Notes: generated from the letters alone by a model not told the origin. A DNA stretch of 64,000 nt from Bosea sp. NBC_00550 (GCF_026020075.1 NZ_CP102772.1:2852001-2916000); one strand, 5' to 3'. Positions 33,180 through 42,101 are shown, counted from the first letter of the stretch. Numbers and translations are program-made.

Positions 33180-34043
33180 ATGAGCGAAACCGCCGTTGCG
33201 GAACTGCCGCGCGATTTCGACGGCCTGCGCACGCTGATTCTCGCCCAGCGCGAGAGCCTGCCCAAGCGCATCGCCCAGATCGCAGCCTATTCGCTCGACA
33301 ATCCCGACGAGATCGCCTTCGGCACCGCCGCCAGCATCGCCGTCTCGGCCGGCGTCCAGCCCTCGACGCTGATCCGCTTCGCCCAGCATCTCGGCTTCGA
33401 TGGCTTCACCAGCCTGCAGGGCGTCTTCCGCGAGCGGCTGCGCGAGCGCAATTCGAGCTATGAGGAGCGCCTCAGCACGCTGCGGACCGGCGAAGGCGCT
33501 GCCGGTAACCACCACATTCTCGACGGCTTTCTCACCGCCTCGCGCAAGTCGCTCGACGTGATGAGCCGCAGCCTCGACGACGCGACGCTCGACCGCGCGA
33601 TCACGATGCTGGCGGGGGCCGAGACCATCTATATCCTCGCCCGCCGCCGCTCATACCCCATCGCGAGCTATCTCGCCTATGCGCTCGGCAAGCTCGGCGT
33701 CCGCTATCAGCTGGTCGAATCGGCGGCCGGGCTCGACCCCGAGATGATCGCCTTCGCCTCGCCGAAGGATGCCGTGCTCGTCGTCAGCTTCTCGCCCTAT
33801 GCGCAGGCCACCGTCGAGGACGCTCGCGGCCTCGCCGAACGCGGAGTCCCGCTGGTCGCCATCACCGATAGCGCGTTTTCCCCGCTTGCGAGCTTCGCCA
33901 GCCTCTGGTTCGAGGTCGCCGAGGCCGATTTCGGCGGCTTCCGCACGCTCTCCTCGACCATGGCACTGGCGATGGCGCTCTCCGTCGGCATCGGCGAGGC
34001 CCGCCGCATCGGCCGCAAGGGTCGCCGGCGCGGGCAAGCTTGA
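33180..34043 (+). CDS. iolR: MurR/RpiR family transcriptional regulator, probable IolR
   Basis: A 287-residue regulator with an N-terminal RpiR helix-turn-helix (about 20-90: AQIAAYSLDNPDEIAFGTAASIAVSAGVQPSTLIRFAQHLGFDGF in outline) and a C-terminal SIS sugar-phosphate domain (about 125-260). In Sinorhizobium the inositol repressor IolR belongs to this family. It directly precedes iolC, whose promoter region carries two GGAA-N6-TTCC-like sites, so an inositol-catabolism role is likely. An inositol-pathway intermediate is the expected effector. Confidence 0.86.
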   Translation: MSETAVAELPRDFDGLRTLILAQRESLPKRIAQIAAYSLDNPDEIAFGTAASIAVSAGVQPSTLIRFAQHLGFDGFTSLQGVFRERLRERNSSYEERLSTLRTGEGAAGNHHILDGFLTASRKSLDVMSRSLDDATLDRAITMLAGAETIYILARRRSYPIASYLAYALGKLGVRYQLVESAAGLDPEMIAFASPKDAVLVVSFSPYAQATVEDARGLAERGVPLVAITDSAFSPLASFASLWFEVAEADFGGFRTLSSTMALAMALSVGIGEARRIGRKGRRRGQA

Positions 34044-34050
34044 CGTCTGA

Positions 34051-34064
34051 GGAACATCTATTCC
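34051..34064. promoter_or_regulatory. IolR-type operator 1 upstream of iolC
   Basis: GGAACATCTATTCC is an exact GGAA-N6-TTCC, the motif I recall for RpiR-type IolR in Sinorhizobium. It lies just 5' of a -35-like TTGACG (34068-34073). Confidence 0.6.
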
Positions 34065-34080
34065 GCATTGACGAAATAAT

Positions 34081-34094
34081 GGAATTATTATTTC
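34081..34094. promoter_or_regulatory. IolR-type operator 2 upstream of iolC
   Basis: GGAATTATTATTTC differs from GGAA-N6-TTCC at one base. It starts exactly 30 bases after operator 1, about three helical turns, and overlaps the expected -10 region. It is also part of the dyad GAAATAAT-N6-ATTATTTC (34073-34094). The AT-richness stands out in this GC-rich DNA. Confidence 0.5.
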
Positions 34095-34149
34095 ATGCCG
34101 GCAGCAAGGGCCGTTCGGCCTCAACGAGCATCGCAGCCGGGAGGATGAT

Positions 34150-36084
34150 ATGACGGGACCGCTCGGCGGATCGGCGCAGGCGCTCGACGTCATCACCATC
34201 GGCCGCGCTTCGGTCGACCTCTACGGCCAGCAGATCGGCTCGCGGCTGGAGGATGTCACCAGCTTCGCCAAGTCCGTCGGGGGCTGCCCGGCGAACATCG
34301 CCATCGGCACCGCGCGGCTCGGCCTGCGTTCGGCCTTGCTAACCCGCGTCGGCAACGAGCAGTTCGGCCGCTTCCTGCGCGAGCAGCTCGGCCGCGAAGG
34401 CGTCAATCTGGACGGGCTCAAGACCGACCCCGAGCGACTGACCGCGCTCGCCATCCTCTCGGTCGAGAGCGACACATCCTTCCCGCTGCTGTTCTACCGC
34501 GAGAACTGCGCCGACATGGCGCTGGAGGAGGGCGACATCGACCCCGCCTTCATCGCCAAGGCCCGCGCCGTCGTCGTCACCGGCACGCATTTCGCCCGGC
34601 CGAAGCCGGAGGCCGCCCAGCGCAAGGCGATGAAGCTGATGCACGCGAACGGCGGCAAGGTCGTGCTCGACATCGACTATCGCCCCAATCTCTGGGGCCT
34701 CGCCGGCCATGACGCGGGCGACAACCGCTACATCGCTTCGCAGGCGGTGTCCGAGCGGATGAAGACCGTCCTGCCCGGCTGCGACCTCATCATCGGCACG
34801 GAAGAAGAGGTGCTGATCGCGTCCGGCGAAAGCGAGCTGCTGCCGGCGCTGAAGACCATTCGCGCGCTGACGCCTGCGACCATCGTGCTCAAGCGCGGCC
34901 CGATGGGCTGCATCGTCTATGACGGCGCGATCCCGGACGATCTGGAAGACGGTATCGTCGGCAAGGGTTTCCCGATCGAGGTCTATAATGTGCTCGGCGC
35001 GGGCGATGCCTTCATGTCCGGCTTCCTGCGCGGTTGGCTCGGCGGCGAAAGCCTGCAGACGGCTGCGACCTGGGCCAATGCCTGCGGCGCCTTCGCGGTC
35101 TCGCGCCTGCTCTGCTCGCCGGAAAGCCCGACCTTCGAGGAACTGCAATATTTCCTGAAGAACGGCAGCCCGCACCGCGCCCTGCGCAAGGACGAGGACA
35201 TCAACCACATCCATTGGGCCACGACGCGCCGTCGCGACATCCCCTCGCTGATGGCGCTGGCCTGCGACCATCGCTCCCAGCTCGAGGAGCTGGCGGCGAA
35301 GGCCGGGACCGATCCCGCCCGTATCCGCGACTTCAAGGTGCTCGCGGTCAAGGCCGCCGCGCGCGTCGCCAATGGCCGGCCCGGCTACGGCATGCTGCTC
35401 GACGAAAAGCATGGCCGCGAGGCGATGTTCGAGTTCGCCCGCCATCCTTTCGCCTGGCTCGGCCGGCCGGTCGAACTGCCGGGCTCACGCCCGCTGCGCT
35501 TCGAGATGAGCCAGGATATCGGCTCGGCCCTGCCGGAATGGCCGGTGGAGCACTGCATCAAATGCCTGTGCTTCTATCATCCGGACGACGCTCTGGAACT
35601 GAAGCAGACCCAGCAGGACAAGCTGCGCGGCCTGTTCGAGGCGGCGCGCAAGGTCGGGCGCGAACTCCTGATCGAGATCATTGCCGGCAAGAACGGCCCG
35701 CTCGGCCCCGACACCATCTCCCGCGCGCTGGAGGAGATCTACGCGCTCGGCATCAAGCCCGACTGGTGGAAGCTCGAGCCGCAATCCTCACCTGCTGCCT
35801 GGGCGGCCATCGAGCAGACCATCGCGAAGCACGACCCCTGGTGCCGCGGCGTCCTCCTGCTCGGCCTCGACGCGCCGGTCGAGGAGCTGGAAGCCGGCTT
35901 TGCCGCCACGGCCAATGCGCCCATCGTCAAGGGTTTCGCAGTCGGCCGCACCATCTTCATGTCGGCAGCCGAGGGCTGGCTTTCGGGCCAGCTGGATGAC
36001 GAGGCTGCCATCGCCGACATGGCCAGGCGCTTCGGCGCGTTGACCGACCTCTGGCTTGCCACGCGCGGCCGCAAGGCGGCATAG
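34150..36084 (+). CDS. iolC: 5-dehydro-2-deoxygluconokinase fused to DUF2090 domain
   Basis: IolC phosphorylates 5-dehydro-2-deoxygluconate in inositol catabolism. The 644-residue product has an N-terminal PfkB kinase (about 12-325; SVGGCPANIAIGTARLG near 37-53, catalytic VLGAGDAFMSGF near 280-291). The C-terminal DUF2090 half (about 335-640) resembles class I aldolases and may catalyse or support the following aldol cleavage. The fusion is usual in Proteobacteria. GGGAGG precedes the ATG by about six bases. It is the first iol structural gene after the operators. Confidence 0.95.
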   Translation: MTGPLGGSAQALDVITIGRASVDLYGQQIGSRLEDVTSFAKSVGGCPANIAIGTARLGLRSALLTRVGNEQFGRFLREQLGREGVNLDGLKTDPERLTALAILSVESDTSFPLLFYRENCADMALEEGDIDPAFIAKARAVVVTGTHFARPKPEAAQRKAMKLMHANGGKVVLDIDYRPNLWGLAGHDAGDNRYIASQAVSERMKTVLPGCDLIIGTEEEVLIASGESELLPALKTIRALTPATIVLKRGPMGCIVYDGAIPDDLEDGIVGKGFPIEVYNVLGAGDAFMSGFLRGWLGGESLQTAATWANACGAFAVSRLLCSPESPTFEELQYFLKNGSPHRALRKDEDINHIHWATTRRRDIPSLMALACDHRSQLEELAAKAGTDPARIRDFKVLAVKAAARVANGRPGYGMLLDEKHGREAMFEFARHPFAWLGRPVELPGSRPLRFEMSQDIGSALPEWPVEHCIKCLCFYHPDDALELKQTQQDKLRGLFEAARKVGRELLIEIIAGKNGPLGPDTISRALEEIYALGIKPDWWKLEPQSSPAAWAAIEQTIAKHDPWCRGVLLLGLDAPVEELEAGFAATANAPIVKGFAVGRTIFMSAAEGWLSGQLDDEAAIADMARRFGALTDLWLATRGRKAA

Positions 36085-36112
36085 CTTTCATGCGATCGGC
36101 CCACCCACGCGG

Positions 36113-36211
36113 GTCATCCCGGCCAAGCCGCGCGAGCGGCGCCGAGCCGGGATCCATGCCTGAACGGTTCCGGCATGGATCCGGGGTCTCGCTTCCCTCG
36201 CCCGGGATGAC
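36113..36211. repeat. intergenic palindromic repeat, family C copy 2
   Basis: It begins GTCATCCCGGCCAAG and ends CGCCCGGGATGAC, with the inner pair GCCGGGATCCATGCC and GGCATGGATCCGGGG. It sits 29 bases after the iolC stop codon and before iolD. Confidence 0.92.
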
Positions 36212-36244
36212 TTCATCATTCGTTGCGGAAAGTCGGAATCCGAA

Positions 36245-38095
36245 ATGACTGGCACCATCCGCCTCACCATGGCGCAGGCCCTGACGCGCTACCTCGCCGC
36301 GCAGATGACCGAGATCGACGGAGAGCGTCTCCCGATCTTCGGCGGCGTCTGGGCGATCTTCGGCCATGGCAACGTCGCGGGCCTCGGCGAGGCGCTCTGG
36401 CACGAGCGCGAGCGCCTGCCGACCTTCCGCGCCCATAACGAGCAGGCCATGGCCCATGCCGCCATCGCCTACGCCAAGGCGAACATGCGCCGCCGCTTCA
36501 TGGCCGCGACCACCTCGATCGGCCCCGGCGCGACCAACCTCGTCACCGCTGCGGCGCTGGCCCATGTCAACCGCCTGCCGGTGCTGCTGCTGCCGGGCGA
36601 CGTCTTCGCCAACCGCATTCCCGATCCCGTCCTCCAGCAGGTCGAGGCTTTCGGCGACGGCACCGTCTCGGCGAATGACTGCTTTAAGCCCGTCTCGCGC
36701 TATTTCGACCGCATCACCCGGCCCGGGCAGATCATCCCGGCGCTCGCCCGCGCCATGCAGGTGCTGACCGACCCCGCCGAATGCGGCCCTGTGACGCTCG
36801 CGCTCTGCCAGGACGTTCAGGCCGAGGCCTATGATTACCCCGAGAGCTTCTTCACTGAACGCCTCTGGACGCCGCGTCGTCCGCGCGCCGACCGCGCCGA
36901 GCTGAAGGCCGCCGCCGAGGCCCTGAAGGCCGCAAGGAAGCCATTGATCGTCGCTGGCGGCGGCGTGCTCTATTCCGGCGCCTCCGACGATCTCGCCCGC
37001 TTCTCGGCCGCGACGGGCATTCCCGTCTGCGAGACGCAAGGGGGCAAGTCCTCCCTGCCGGACGACAACCCGCTGAACATGGCGGCCGTCGGCGTCACCG
37101 GCACCGCGGCCGCCAACCGTCTCGCCGCCGAGGCCGACCTCATCCTCGCGGTCGGCTCACGCCTGCAGGATTTCACCACCGGCTCTTGGGCACTGTTCGG
37201 CGCCCCGCAGAAGACGATCATCGGCCTCAACGTTCAGGCTTTCGATGCCGGCAAGCACCGGGCCCTGCCGCTCGTCGCCGACGCGCGCGAAGGTCTTGCC
37301 GAACTGGCTGAGGCCATCGCCGGCTGGAAGGCCCCGGAAAGCTGGACCGCCGACGCCAAGGCCGGCAAGGCCGACTGGCGCAGGGAAGCGGATCAGGTCA
37401 CGGCCGCCACCAACGCCGCCCTGCCCTCGGACGCGCAGGTCATCGGCGCGGTTCAACGCAGTCTCGGCTCGGATATCATTCTGCTGCATGCGGCAGGCGG
37501 TCTGCCGGGCGAGTTGCACAAGCTCTGGCAGGCCGGCCCGCCCGGTTCCTGTCACGGCGAATACGGCTTCTCCTGCATGGGCTACGAGATCGCCGGCGGG
37601 CTCGGCGCCAAGATGGCGAAACCGGAGAAGGAAATCGTCGTCATGGTCGGCGACGGCTCCTATCTCATGCTCAATTCCGAGATCGCGACCTCGGTGATGC
37701 TGGGCCTGAAGCTCACCATCGTCCTGCTCGACAATCGCGGCTACGGCTGCATCAATCGCCTCCAGAACGCCACCGGCAGCGCCTCCTTCAACAACCTGCT
37801 GAAGGATGCCCGCCACGAGATGCTGCCCGAGATCGACTTCGTCGCCCATGCCGCGAGCCTCGGCGCCATCGCGACCAAGGCGGCGTCGATTGCCGAGCTG
37901 GAGACCGCGCTGGCGCAGGCCAAGGCCAACACCCGCACCACGGTCGTCGTCATCGACACCGACCCGCTGATCTCGACCGGCGCCGGCGGCGCCTGGTGGG
38001 ACGTGGCGGTGCCCGAGGTCAGCGCGCGCGCGGAAGTCCGGGCGGCGCGAGCCAACTATGAAACCCGCGTGAAGCGGCAGCACATCGGCGACTGA
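36245..38095 (+). CDS. iolD: 3D-(3,5/4)-trihydroxycyclohexane-1,2-dione hydrolase
   Basis: This thiamine diphosphate enzyme opens the inositol ring by hydrolysing the cyclic diketone. The 616-residue product starts TGTIRLTMAQALTRYLAAQM and has the conserved Glu in FRAHNEQAMAHAAIAYAKA (about 60-78), GATNLVTAAALAHVNRLPVLLLPGD in the Pyr domain, and the C-terminal ThDP motif beginning GDGSYLMLNSEIATSV (about 468) and ending LLDNRGYG. It lies between iolC and iolE on the same strand. The ribosome site is weak (GGAA). Confidence 0.96.
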   Translation: MTGTIRLTMAQALTRYLAAQMTEIDGERLPIFGGVWAIFGHGNVAGLGEALWHERERLPTFRAHNEQAMAHAAIAYAKANMRRRFMAATTSIGPGATNLVTAAALAHVNRLPVLLLPGDVFANRIPDPVLQQVEAFGDGTVSANDCFKPVSRYFDRITRPGQIIPALARAMQVLTDPAECGPVTLALCQDVQAEAYDYPESFFTERLWTPRRPRADRAELKAAAEALKAARKPLIVAGGGVLYSGASDDLARFSAATGIPVCETQGGKSSLPDDNPLNMAAVGVTGTAAANRLAAEADLILAVGSRLQDFTTGSWALFGAPQKTIIGLNVQAFDAGKHRALPLVADAREGLAELAEAIAGWKAPESWTADAKAGKADWRREADQVTAATNAALPSDAQVIGAVQRSLGSDIILLHAAGGLPGELHKLWQAGPPGSCHGEYGFSCMGYEIAGGLGAKMAKPEKEIVVMVGDGSYLMLNSEIATSVMLGLKLTIVLLDNRGYGCINRLQNATGSASFNNLLKDARHEMLPEIDFVAHAASLGAIATKAASIAELETALAQAKANTRTTVVVIDTDPLISTGAGGAWWDVAVPEVSARAEVRAARANYETRVKRQHIGD

Positions 38096-38121
38096 ACCCG
38101 CCTATCGGAAAGACGAAAGAC

Positions 38122-39006
38122 ATGATCCGCATCGGCGCGAACCCCATCGGCTGGTCGAATGACGACATGCTGGAGATCGGCGGCGACATCCCGCTCGAAA
38201 CCTGCCTGAACGAGGCGCGAGAAGCCGGCTTCACCGGCATGGAGCTCGGCAACAAGTTTCCGCGCGAGGCCGGCAAGCTGAAGCCGATCCTGGACGCTCA
38301 CGGCCACGCCCTCGTCTCGGGCTGGTACTCGACCGAGCTGCTCGTCCGCGACGTCGCCGCCGAGATGGCGGCCGTCAAGGCTCACGCGACGCTGCTGCGC
38401 GACATGGGCTGCTCGGTCCTGATCGCGGCGGAGACGTCGAACGCGATCCATTCCGACATCACCAAGCCGCTTTCGGCGCGGCCGGTCCTGCCCAGGGCGA
38501 AATGGGACGATTTCGGCGCGGGCTACACCAACTTCGCCGAGGCGGTGAAGGCCGAGTACGGCCTGCAGCTCGTCTATCACCATCACATGGGCACGGTGGT
38601 GCAGACCGAGGCCGAGATCGATCGCTTCATGGGCGTCACCGGCCCGGCCGTCGGCCTTCTGCTCGACACCGGCCATGCCACCTGGGGCGGCGGCGACCCG
38701 GCCCGCATCGCCCGCCACTGGAAGGCACGCATCCACCATGTCCACTGCAAGGACATCCGCGAAGCCGTGATGTGGCGCTCCAACCGCGAGGACTGGTCCT
38801 TCCTCGAATCCGTGCTCGCCGGCGTCTATACCGTGCCGGGCGACGGCCTCATCGACTATGTCCGCGTGCTCAGGGAGCTTCAGGGCTACTCCGGCTGGAT
38901 CGTGGTCGAGGCGGAGCAGGATCCGAAGAAGGCCGAGCCGGCGACCTATGCCAAGCTCGGCCATGCCAATCTGGCGCGCTTCATCAAGGAAGCGGGGCTG
39001 GCGTAA
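38122..39006 (+). CDS. iolE: myo-inosose-2 dehydratase
   Basis: It dehydrates 2-keto-myo-inositol to the diketone used by IolD. The 294-residue TIM-barrel protein opens MIRIGANPIGWSNDDMLEIG, typical of IolE. Metal-ligand segments include LQLVYHHHMGTVVQT, LLLDTGHATWGGGDP and IHHVHCKDIR, ending with WIVVEAEQDP. It starts 27 bases after iolD, so they are surely co-transcribed. A family D repeat follows. Confidence 0.96.
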   Translation: MIRIGANPIGWSNDDMLEIGGDIPLETCLNEAREAGFTGMELGNKFPREAGKLKPILDAHGHALVSGWYSTELLVRDVAAEMAAVKAHATLLRDMGCSVLIAAETSNAIHSDITKPLSARPVLPRAKWDDFGAGYTNFAEAVKAEYGLQLVYHHHMGTVVQTEAEIDRFMGVTGPAVGLLLDTGHATWGGGDPARIARHWKARIHHVHCKDIREAVMWRSNREDWSFLESVLAGVYTVPGDGLIDYVRVLRELQGYSGWIVVEAEQDPKKAEPATYAKLGHANLARFIKEAGLA

Positions 39007-39018
39007 AGCAGCTTGCAA

Positions 39019-39135
39019 GCCCTCATCCTGAGGAGCGCTTCGTAAGAAGCGCATCTCGAAGGATGCTCCAGCTGGTTCCGGAGCCTCCTGGAGCATCCTT
39101 CGAGACGGCCCTGCGGGCCTCCTCAGGATGAGGGC
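39019..39135. repeat. intergenic palindromic repeat, family D
   Basis: It begins GCCCTCATCCTGAGGAGC and ends CCTCAGGATGAGGGC, with inner inverted CTCGAAGGATGCTCCAG and CTGGAGCATCCTTCGAG. It lies 13 bases after the iolE stop codon and before iolB. It is the only copy of this family in the window. Confidence 0.92.
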
Positions 39136-39165
39136 TACGTTGATCTCCGGCGCGAGGAACGACCC

Positions 39166-39963
39166 ATGTCCCATCTCAAGGTCAAGCCGACCGGCACGCA
39201 GGGCCGCGTCACCCATGTCACGCCGGAAAGCGCCGGCTGGACCTATGTCGGCTTCGATCTGCACCGGCTGAAGCCGGGCGAAACCGTCTCGGCCAGGACC
39301 GGCGACCGCGAGACCTGCCTCGTCTTCGTCACCGGCAAGGGCGAGGCCACGGCCGGCGGGCAAGGGCTCGGCGAACTCGGCGAGCGCATGACGCCGTTCG
39401 AGGGCAAGCCGTGGTCGGTCTATATTCCGCAGGATTCCGATTGGTCGGTCACCGCCACCACCGATCTCGAACTCGCGATCTGCAGCGCGCCGGGGCTCAA
39501 CGGCGGTTTACCCGTGCGCGTCATCAAGCCCCGCGATCTCGGCCAGGAAATCCGTGGCAAGGGCTCGAACACGCGCCACGTCACCAACATCCTGCCCGAA
39601 GGCGAGCCGGCGGATTCCCTGCTGGTGGTCGAGGTCATCACGCCCGCCGGCAACACGTCGAGCTATCCGCCGCACAAGCATGACAGGGACGAGCTGCCGC
39701 AAGAGTCATACCTCGAAGAAACCTACTACCACCGCCTCAACCCGCCGCAGGGCTTCGGCTTCCAGCGCGTCTATACCGACGACCGCAGCCTCGACGAAGC
39801 GATGGCGATCGAGGATGGCGACGTCGTGCTGGTGCCGAAGGGCTATCACCCCTGCGCCACCTGCCATGGCTACGATCTCTATTATCTCAACGTCATGGCC
39901 GGGCCGAAGCGGACATGGAAGTTCCACAACGCCGCCGAGCATGAGTGGATGCTGAAGAGCTGA
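39166..39963 (+). CDS. iolB: 5-deoxy-glucuronate isomerase
   Basis: It isomerises 5-deoxy-D-glucuronate to 5-dehydro-2-deoxygluconate, the IolC substrate. The 265-residue bicupin shows SAGWTYVGFDLHRLKPGET at the start and metal-binding SYPPHKHDRD and LEETYYHRLNPPQGFGFQR in the second cupin (about 165-200), with DVVLVPKGYHP near the end. GAGGAA lies upstream of the ATG. It is the last iol gene here; iolG and iolA are not in the window. Confidence 0.96.
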   Translation: MSHLKVKPTGTQGRVTHVTPESAGWTYVGFDLHRLKPGETVSARTGDRETCLVFVTGKGEATAGGQGLGELGERMTPFEGKPWSVYIPQDSDWSVTATTDLELAICSAPGLNGGLPVRVIKPRDLGQEIRGKGSNTRHVTNILPEGEPADSLLVVEVITPAGNTSSYPPHKHDRDELPQESYLEETYYHRLNPPQGFGFQRVYTDDRSLDEAMAIEDGDVVLVPKGYHPCATCHGYDLYYLNVMAGPKRTWKFHNAAEHEWMLKS

Positions 39964-40029
39964 ACCACCTGCCCTTCGGGCGCCGAGGTCAGGCCTGGGC
40001 GCCCGTGAGCAGTTCAGTCGGCATCCGTC

Positions 40030-40344
40030 TCATGGATTGCACTTGTAGACCGTGCCGGAGGTCTCCGGCCCCTTCCACTTGATGTCGGCGACAGTGGAGA
40101 AGACATGGGTTCCACCCATCTCCGCGCCCTTGATCTTCAGGCGGGTGATGATCGAATCGCGCGCCGTATCCGTCAGCAGCACCGAATGCAGATCGGACCT
40201 GCCGTCGATCTCGCCAAGCTTGGTGCAGTTCTCCACAACCCCCTTCGCATCGGTCACCACGACGATGCTGCTGCGCGAGGTGTGATAGGCGCAGGCCCCC
40301 AGCAACAAAGCCGGCACAAGAATGAAGAAACGCGGCATTGCCAT
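40030..40344 (-). CDS. small putative lipoprotein
   Basis: A 104-residue exported protein of unknown function. The signal peptide MAMPRFFILVPALLLGAC ends in a lipobox with Cys18. The mature part (SSIVVVTDAKGVVENCTKLG, then ITRLKIKGAEMGGTHVFST, ending VYKCNP) resembles DUF4156-type small lipoproteins with two further cysteines that could form a disulfide. AGGACAG lies upstream of the first ATG. It is divergent from another lipoprotein gene. Confidence 0.72.
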   Translation of the reverse strand: MAMPRFFILVPALLLGACAYHTSRSSIVVVTDAKGVVENCTKLGEIDGRSDLHSVLLTDTARDSIITRLKIKGAEMGGTHVFSTVADIKWKGPETSGTVYKCNP

Positions 40345-40528
40345 GGTTCGGGCTGTCCTGATCGATTTGTGCCCCATGTTCAGCCGCTCCGCCATAAATG
40401 CAAGTCCGGGGATATGGAAGCGGCGTCTTGCCGCCCGGCAGGTTCGCCGCTGCTTTCCTGAGCCACTGATTGCTGCGGGATTGAATGAATTCGACCGCAC
40501 GAACTTTAACGCAAAGCCCGCGTCATTC

Positions 40529-40557
40529 TTGACCTGCGATGGCGGCTGCATTTAAGT
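40529..40557 (+). promoter_or_regulatory. sigma70-type promoter for the small lipoprotein gene
   Basis: TTGACC (40529-40534) and TTAAGT (40552-40557) are 17 bases apart and 38 bases upstream of the ATG. It is the best -35/-10 pair I see in this gap; the rest of the 250-base divergent region is featureless to me. Confidence 0.45.
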
Positions 40558-40594
40558 CGCGACAGGCCAATGGGAGGCTGAAAAAGGATAAACG

Positions 40595-40894
40595 ATGCGT
40601 AGCATTTTGATTGTTGGCGCCATGGCCGCGCTCCTTGCCGGTTGCCAGACCGCGCAGGAGTCCCTGGCCGACGCTGAAGTCACCTGTGAGGCCCAGGGCT
40701 TCCGTCCGGGCACCCGTGCTTATCAGCAGTGCCGTTCGGCGAACTATGTCGAGAACCGCCGCGCCTCGAACGAAACCGGCAATGCCGTCGCAGCCGGCGT
40801 CGCGGCCGGTGTCATCGGGGGCGCCCTCGTTGCCGCCGACAACCGCTCCTATTACGGCCGCGGCTATTACGGACGCCGTGGCTACTGGTGGTGA
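40595..40894 (+). CDS. small glycine/tyrosine-rich lipoprotein
   Basis: A 99-residue putative outer-membrane lipoprotein with lipobox LAGC, lipidated Cys17. A short segment with two cysteines (EVTCEAQGFRPGTRAYQQC) is followed by a glycine-zipper-like helix (GNAVAAGVAAGVIGGALVAA, about 62-81) and a Tyr/Gly/Arg tail YYGRGYYGRRGYWW. AAGGAT precedes the ATG by six bases. Such small lipoproteins are common in Hyphomicrobiales and unassigned. Confidence 0.75.
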   Translation: MRSILIVGAMAALLAGCQTAQESLADAEVTCEAQGFRPGTRAYQQCRSANYVENRRASNETGNAVAAGVAAGVIGGALVAADNRSYYGRGYYGRRGYWW

Positions 40895-40941
40895 TAGGTG
40901 AGCGCATCCCATTAGGATGCGTCTCCCCATAGGATAATGAA

Positions 40942-40977
40942 AAGAAGGGCCCTGCGGCATGCCGCAGGGCCCTTCTT
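40942..40977. terminator. bidirectional terminator, perfect 36-base palindrome
   Basis: AAGAAGGGCCCTGCGGCA and its exact complement form an 18-bp stem region between the convergent genes ending at 40894 and 40997. T-rich ends (CTTCTT) occur on both strands. Confidence 0.85.
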
Positions 40978-40996
40978 CTTAGGAGAGCTGGTTGCT

Positions 40997-41659
40997 TCAG
41001 CGCTTGGCAGCACGTCGCCGCGCCGGAGCCGGCTCCTTGGCCGCGCTCGAAGCCGACGTCAGAAGCGAGCCGATCACATAAACGGCAAGCCCCAGCCCGA
41101 CCATGACGGCCATGGGCTCGCGCTCCGCGCGCTTCGCCAGCATGCGGCCGCCCATATCGGCATAGTCGCGCGCCCGCGCCGCGTAGTCGTTGGCGCGATC
41201 CGCATAATCGTCCGCGCTCTCGCGGCGGGCGCTCAGCCAGCTGCTGCCAGCCTTCAGGGCACGGTTGCCGGCGTCCGCAGCATCGGAGCCGTAGTCGTTG
41301 AGCCAGCTACGCATGCGGCCATAGTCCGGCTCGTAGCGCTCCCAGCGCGAGGAGGGCTGGCTGCGCAGCGTCGCCCAGGCAATCAGCCCGATGCTCACGG
41401 CACCCAGGCCGAGCGTCGCGAGCGGATGCCGCTCGACGGTGCGCACGACGGTGTCCCCGCCTTCTCGAACCGCCTCCATCGGATCGGCCTCGTCCCAGGC
41501 TTCCTTGGCTCGCTCATAGCCGTCCTTCACGGTCTCGCTCGCCTTGTCGGCCATATCGGCCGCCTTGCTGCGCAGCGACCGCACGGTCGTCTCGGCCTCG
41601 TCCTGGATCTCGTCGGCAGCGTTCTGAACATCGGGCGGGAATCTGTTGGTGATCGCCAT
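40997..41659 (-). CDS. DUF883-like membrane-anchored helical protein
   Basis: A 220-residue protein. Amphipathic, charged helices (about 10-75, IQDEAETTVRSLRSKAADMADKA in outline) are followed by a hydrophobic segment (about 79-97, ERHPLATLGLGAVSIGLIAW) like that of ElaB/YqjD/DUF883 ribosome-associated proteins. A second helical stretch with repeated DYADRANDYAARARDYAD ends in another hydrophobic segment (about 183-204) and a basic tail. Function is unknown. GGAG lies nine bases before the ATG. Confidence 0.68.
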   Translation of the reverse strand: MAITNRFPPDVQNAADEIQDEAETTVRSLRSKAADMADKASETVKDGYERAKEAWDEADPMEAVREGGDTVVRTVERHPLATLGLGAVSIGLIAWATLRSQPSSRWERYEPDYGRMRSWLNDYGSDAADAGNRALKAGSSWLSARRESADDYADRANDYAARARDYADMGGRMLAKRAEREPMAVMVGLGLAVYVIGSLLTSASSAAKEPAPARRRAAKR

Positions 41660-41836
41660 GGCGGTTTCTCCGTTTCTGGAAGCGGGCATGTGCAATGAAC
41701 GAGAGACTCCGGGCCTGTGTTCCCGCGACGGTCGAAAACGCTTGGGTCATCATTCTTCGCCTGTTCGGCCATAACCCGGTCATGTTTGGATGCGATCTAT
41801 CGCGGAACAGGGGCATTCAACGAGAAGGAGACGCTT

Positions 41837-42046
41837 ATGCACGTTCAGCACCTCCAGATCGCTCATCCTGCAGTTCTCTCGGATCCCGAATGGATCGCGC
41901 TGGAGAGCATCGAAGAACAGACCCAGCACTTCATCTTCGACGACACGATGCTGCTTGCCTTGCGGGATCGTGGGCTGGTCGAGTCGGACGGGATCGTCTG
42001 GCGCGTCACCCAGACCGGGCACAGGCGCCTCATCGAGCGCGATTGA
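41837..42046 (+). CDS. small hypothetical protein
   Basis: A 69-residue protein I do not recognise. It reads as a compact domain (HPAVLSDPEWIALESIEEQTQHFIF, then ALRDRGLVESDGIVWRVTQTG) reminiscent of a winged-helix half, with the last part resembling a wing. AAGGAG lies six bases before the ATG, and a terminator follows, which supports it as a real gene. Confidence 0.6.
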   Translation: MHVQHLQIAHPAVLSDPEWIALESIEEQTQHFIFDDTMLLALRDRGLVESDGIVWRVTQTGHRRLIERD

Positions 42047-42101
42047 GCCTCCGGCCGAAGGCCGGGTTCCGTTCCGTATCATCATCATTGTCGATCATCA
42101 T

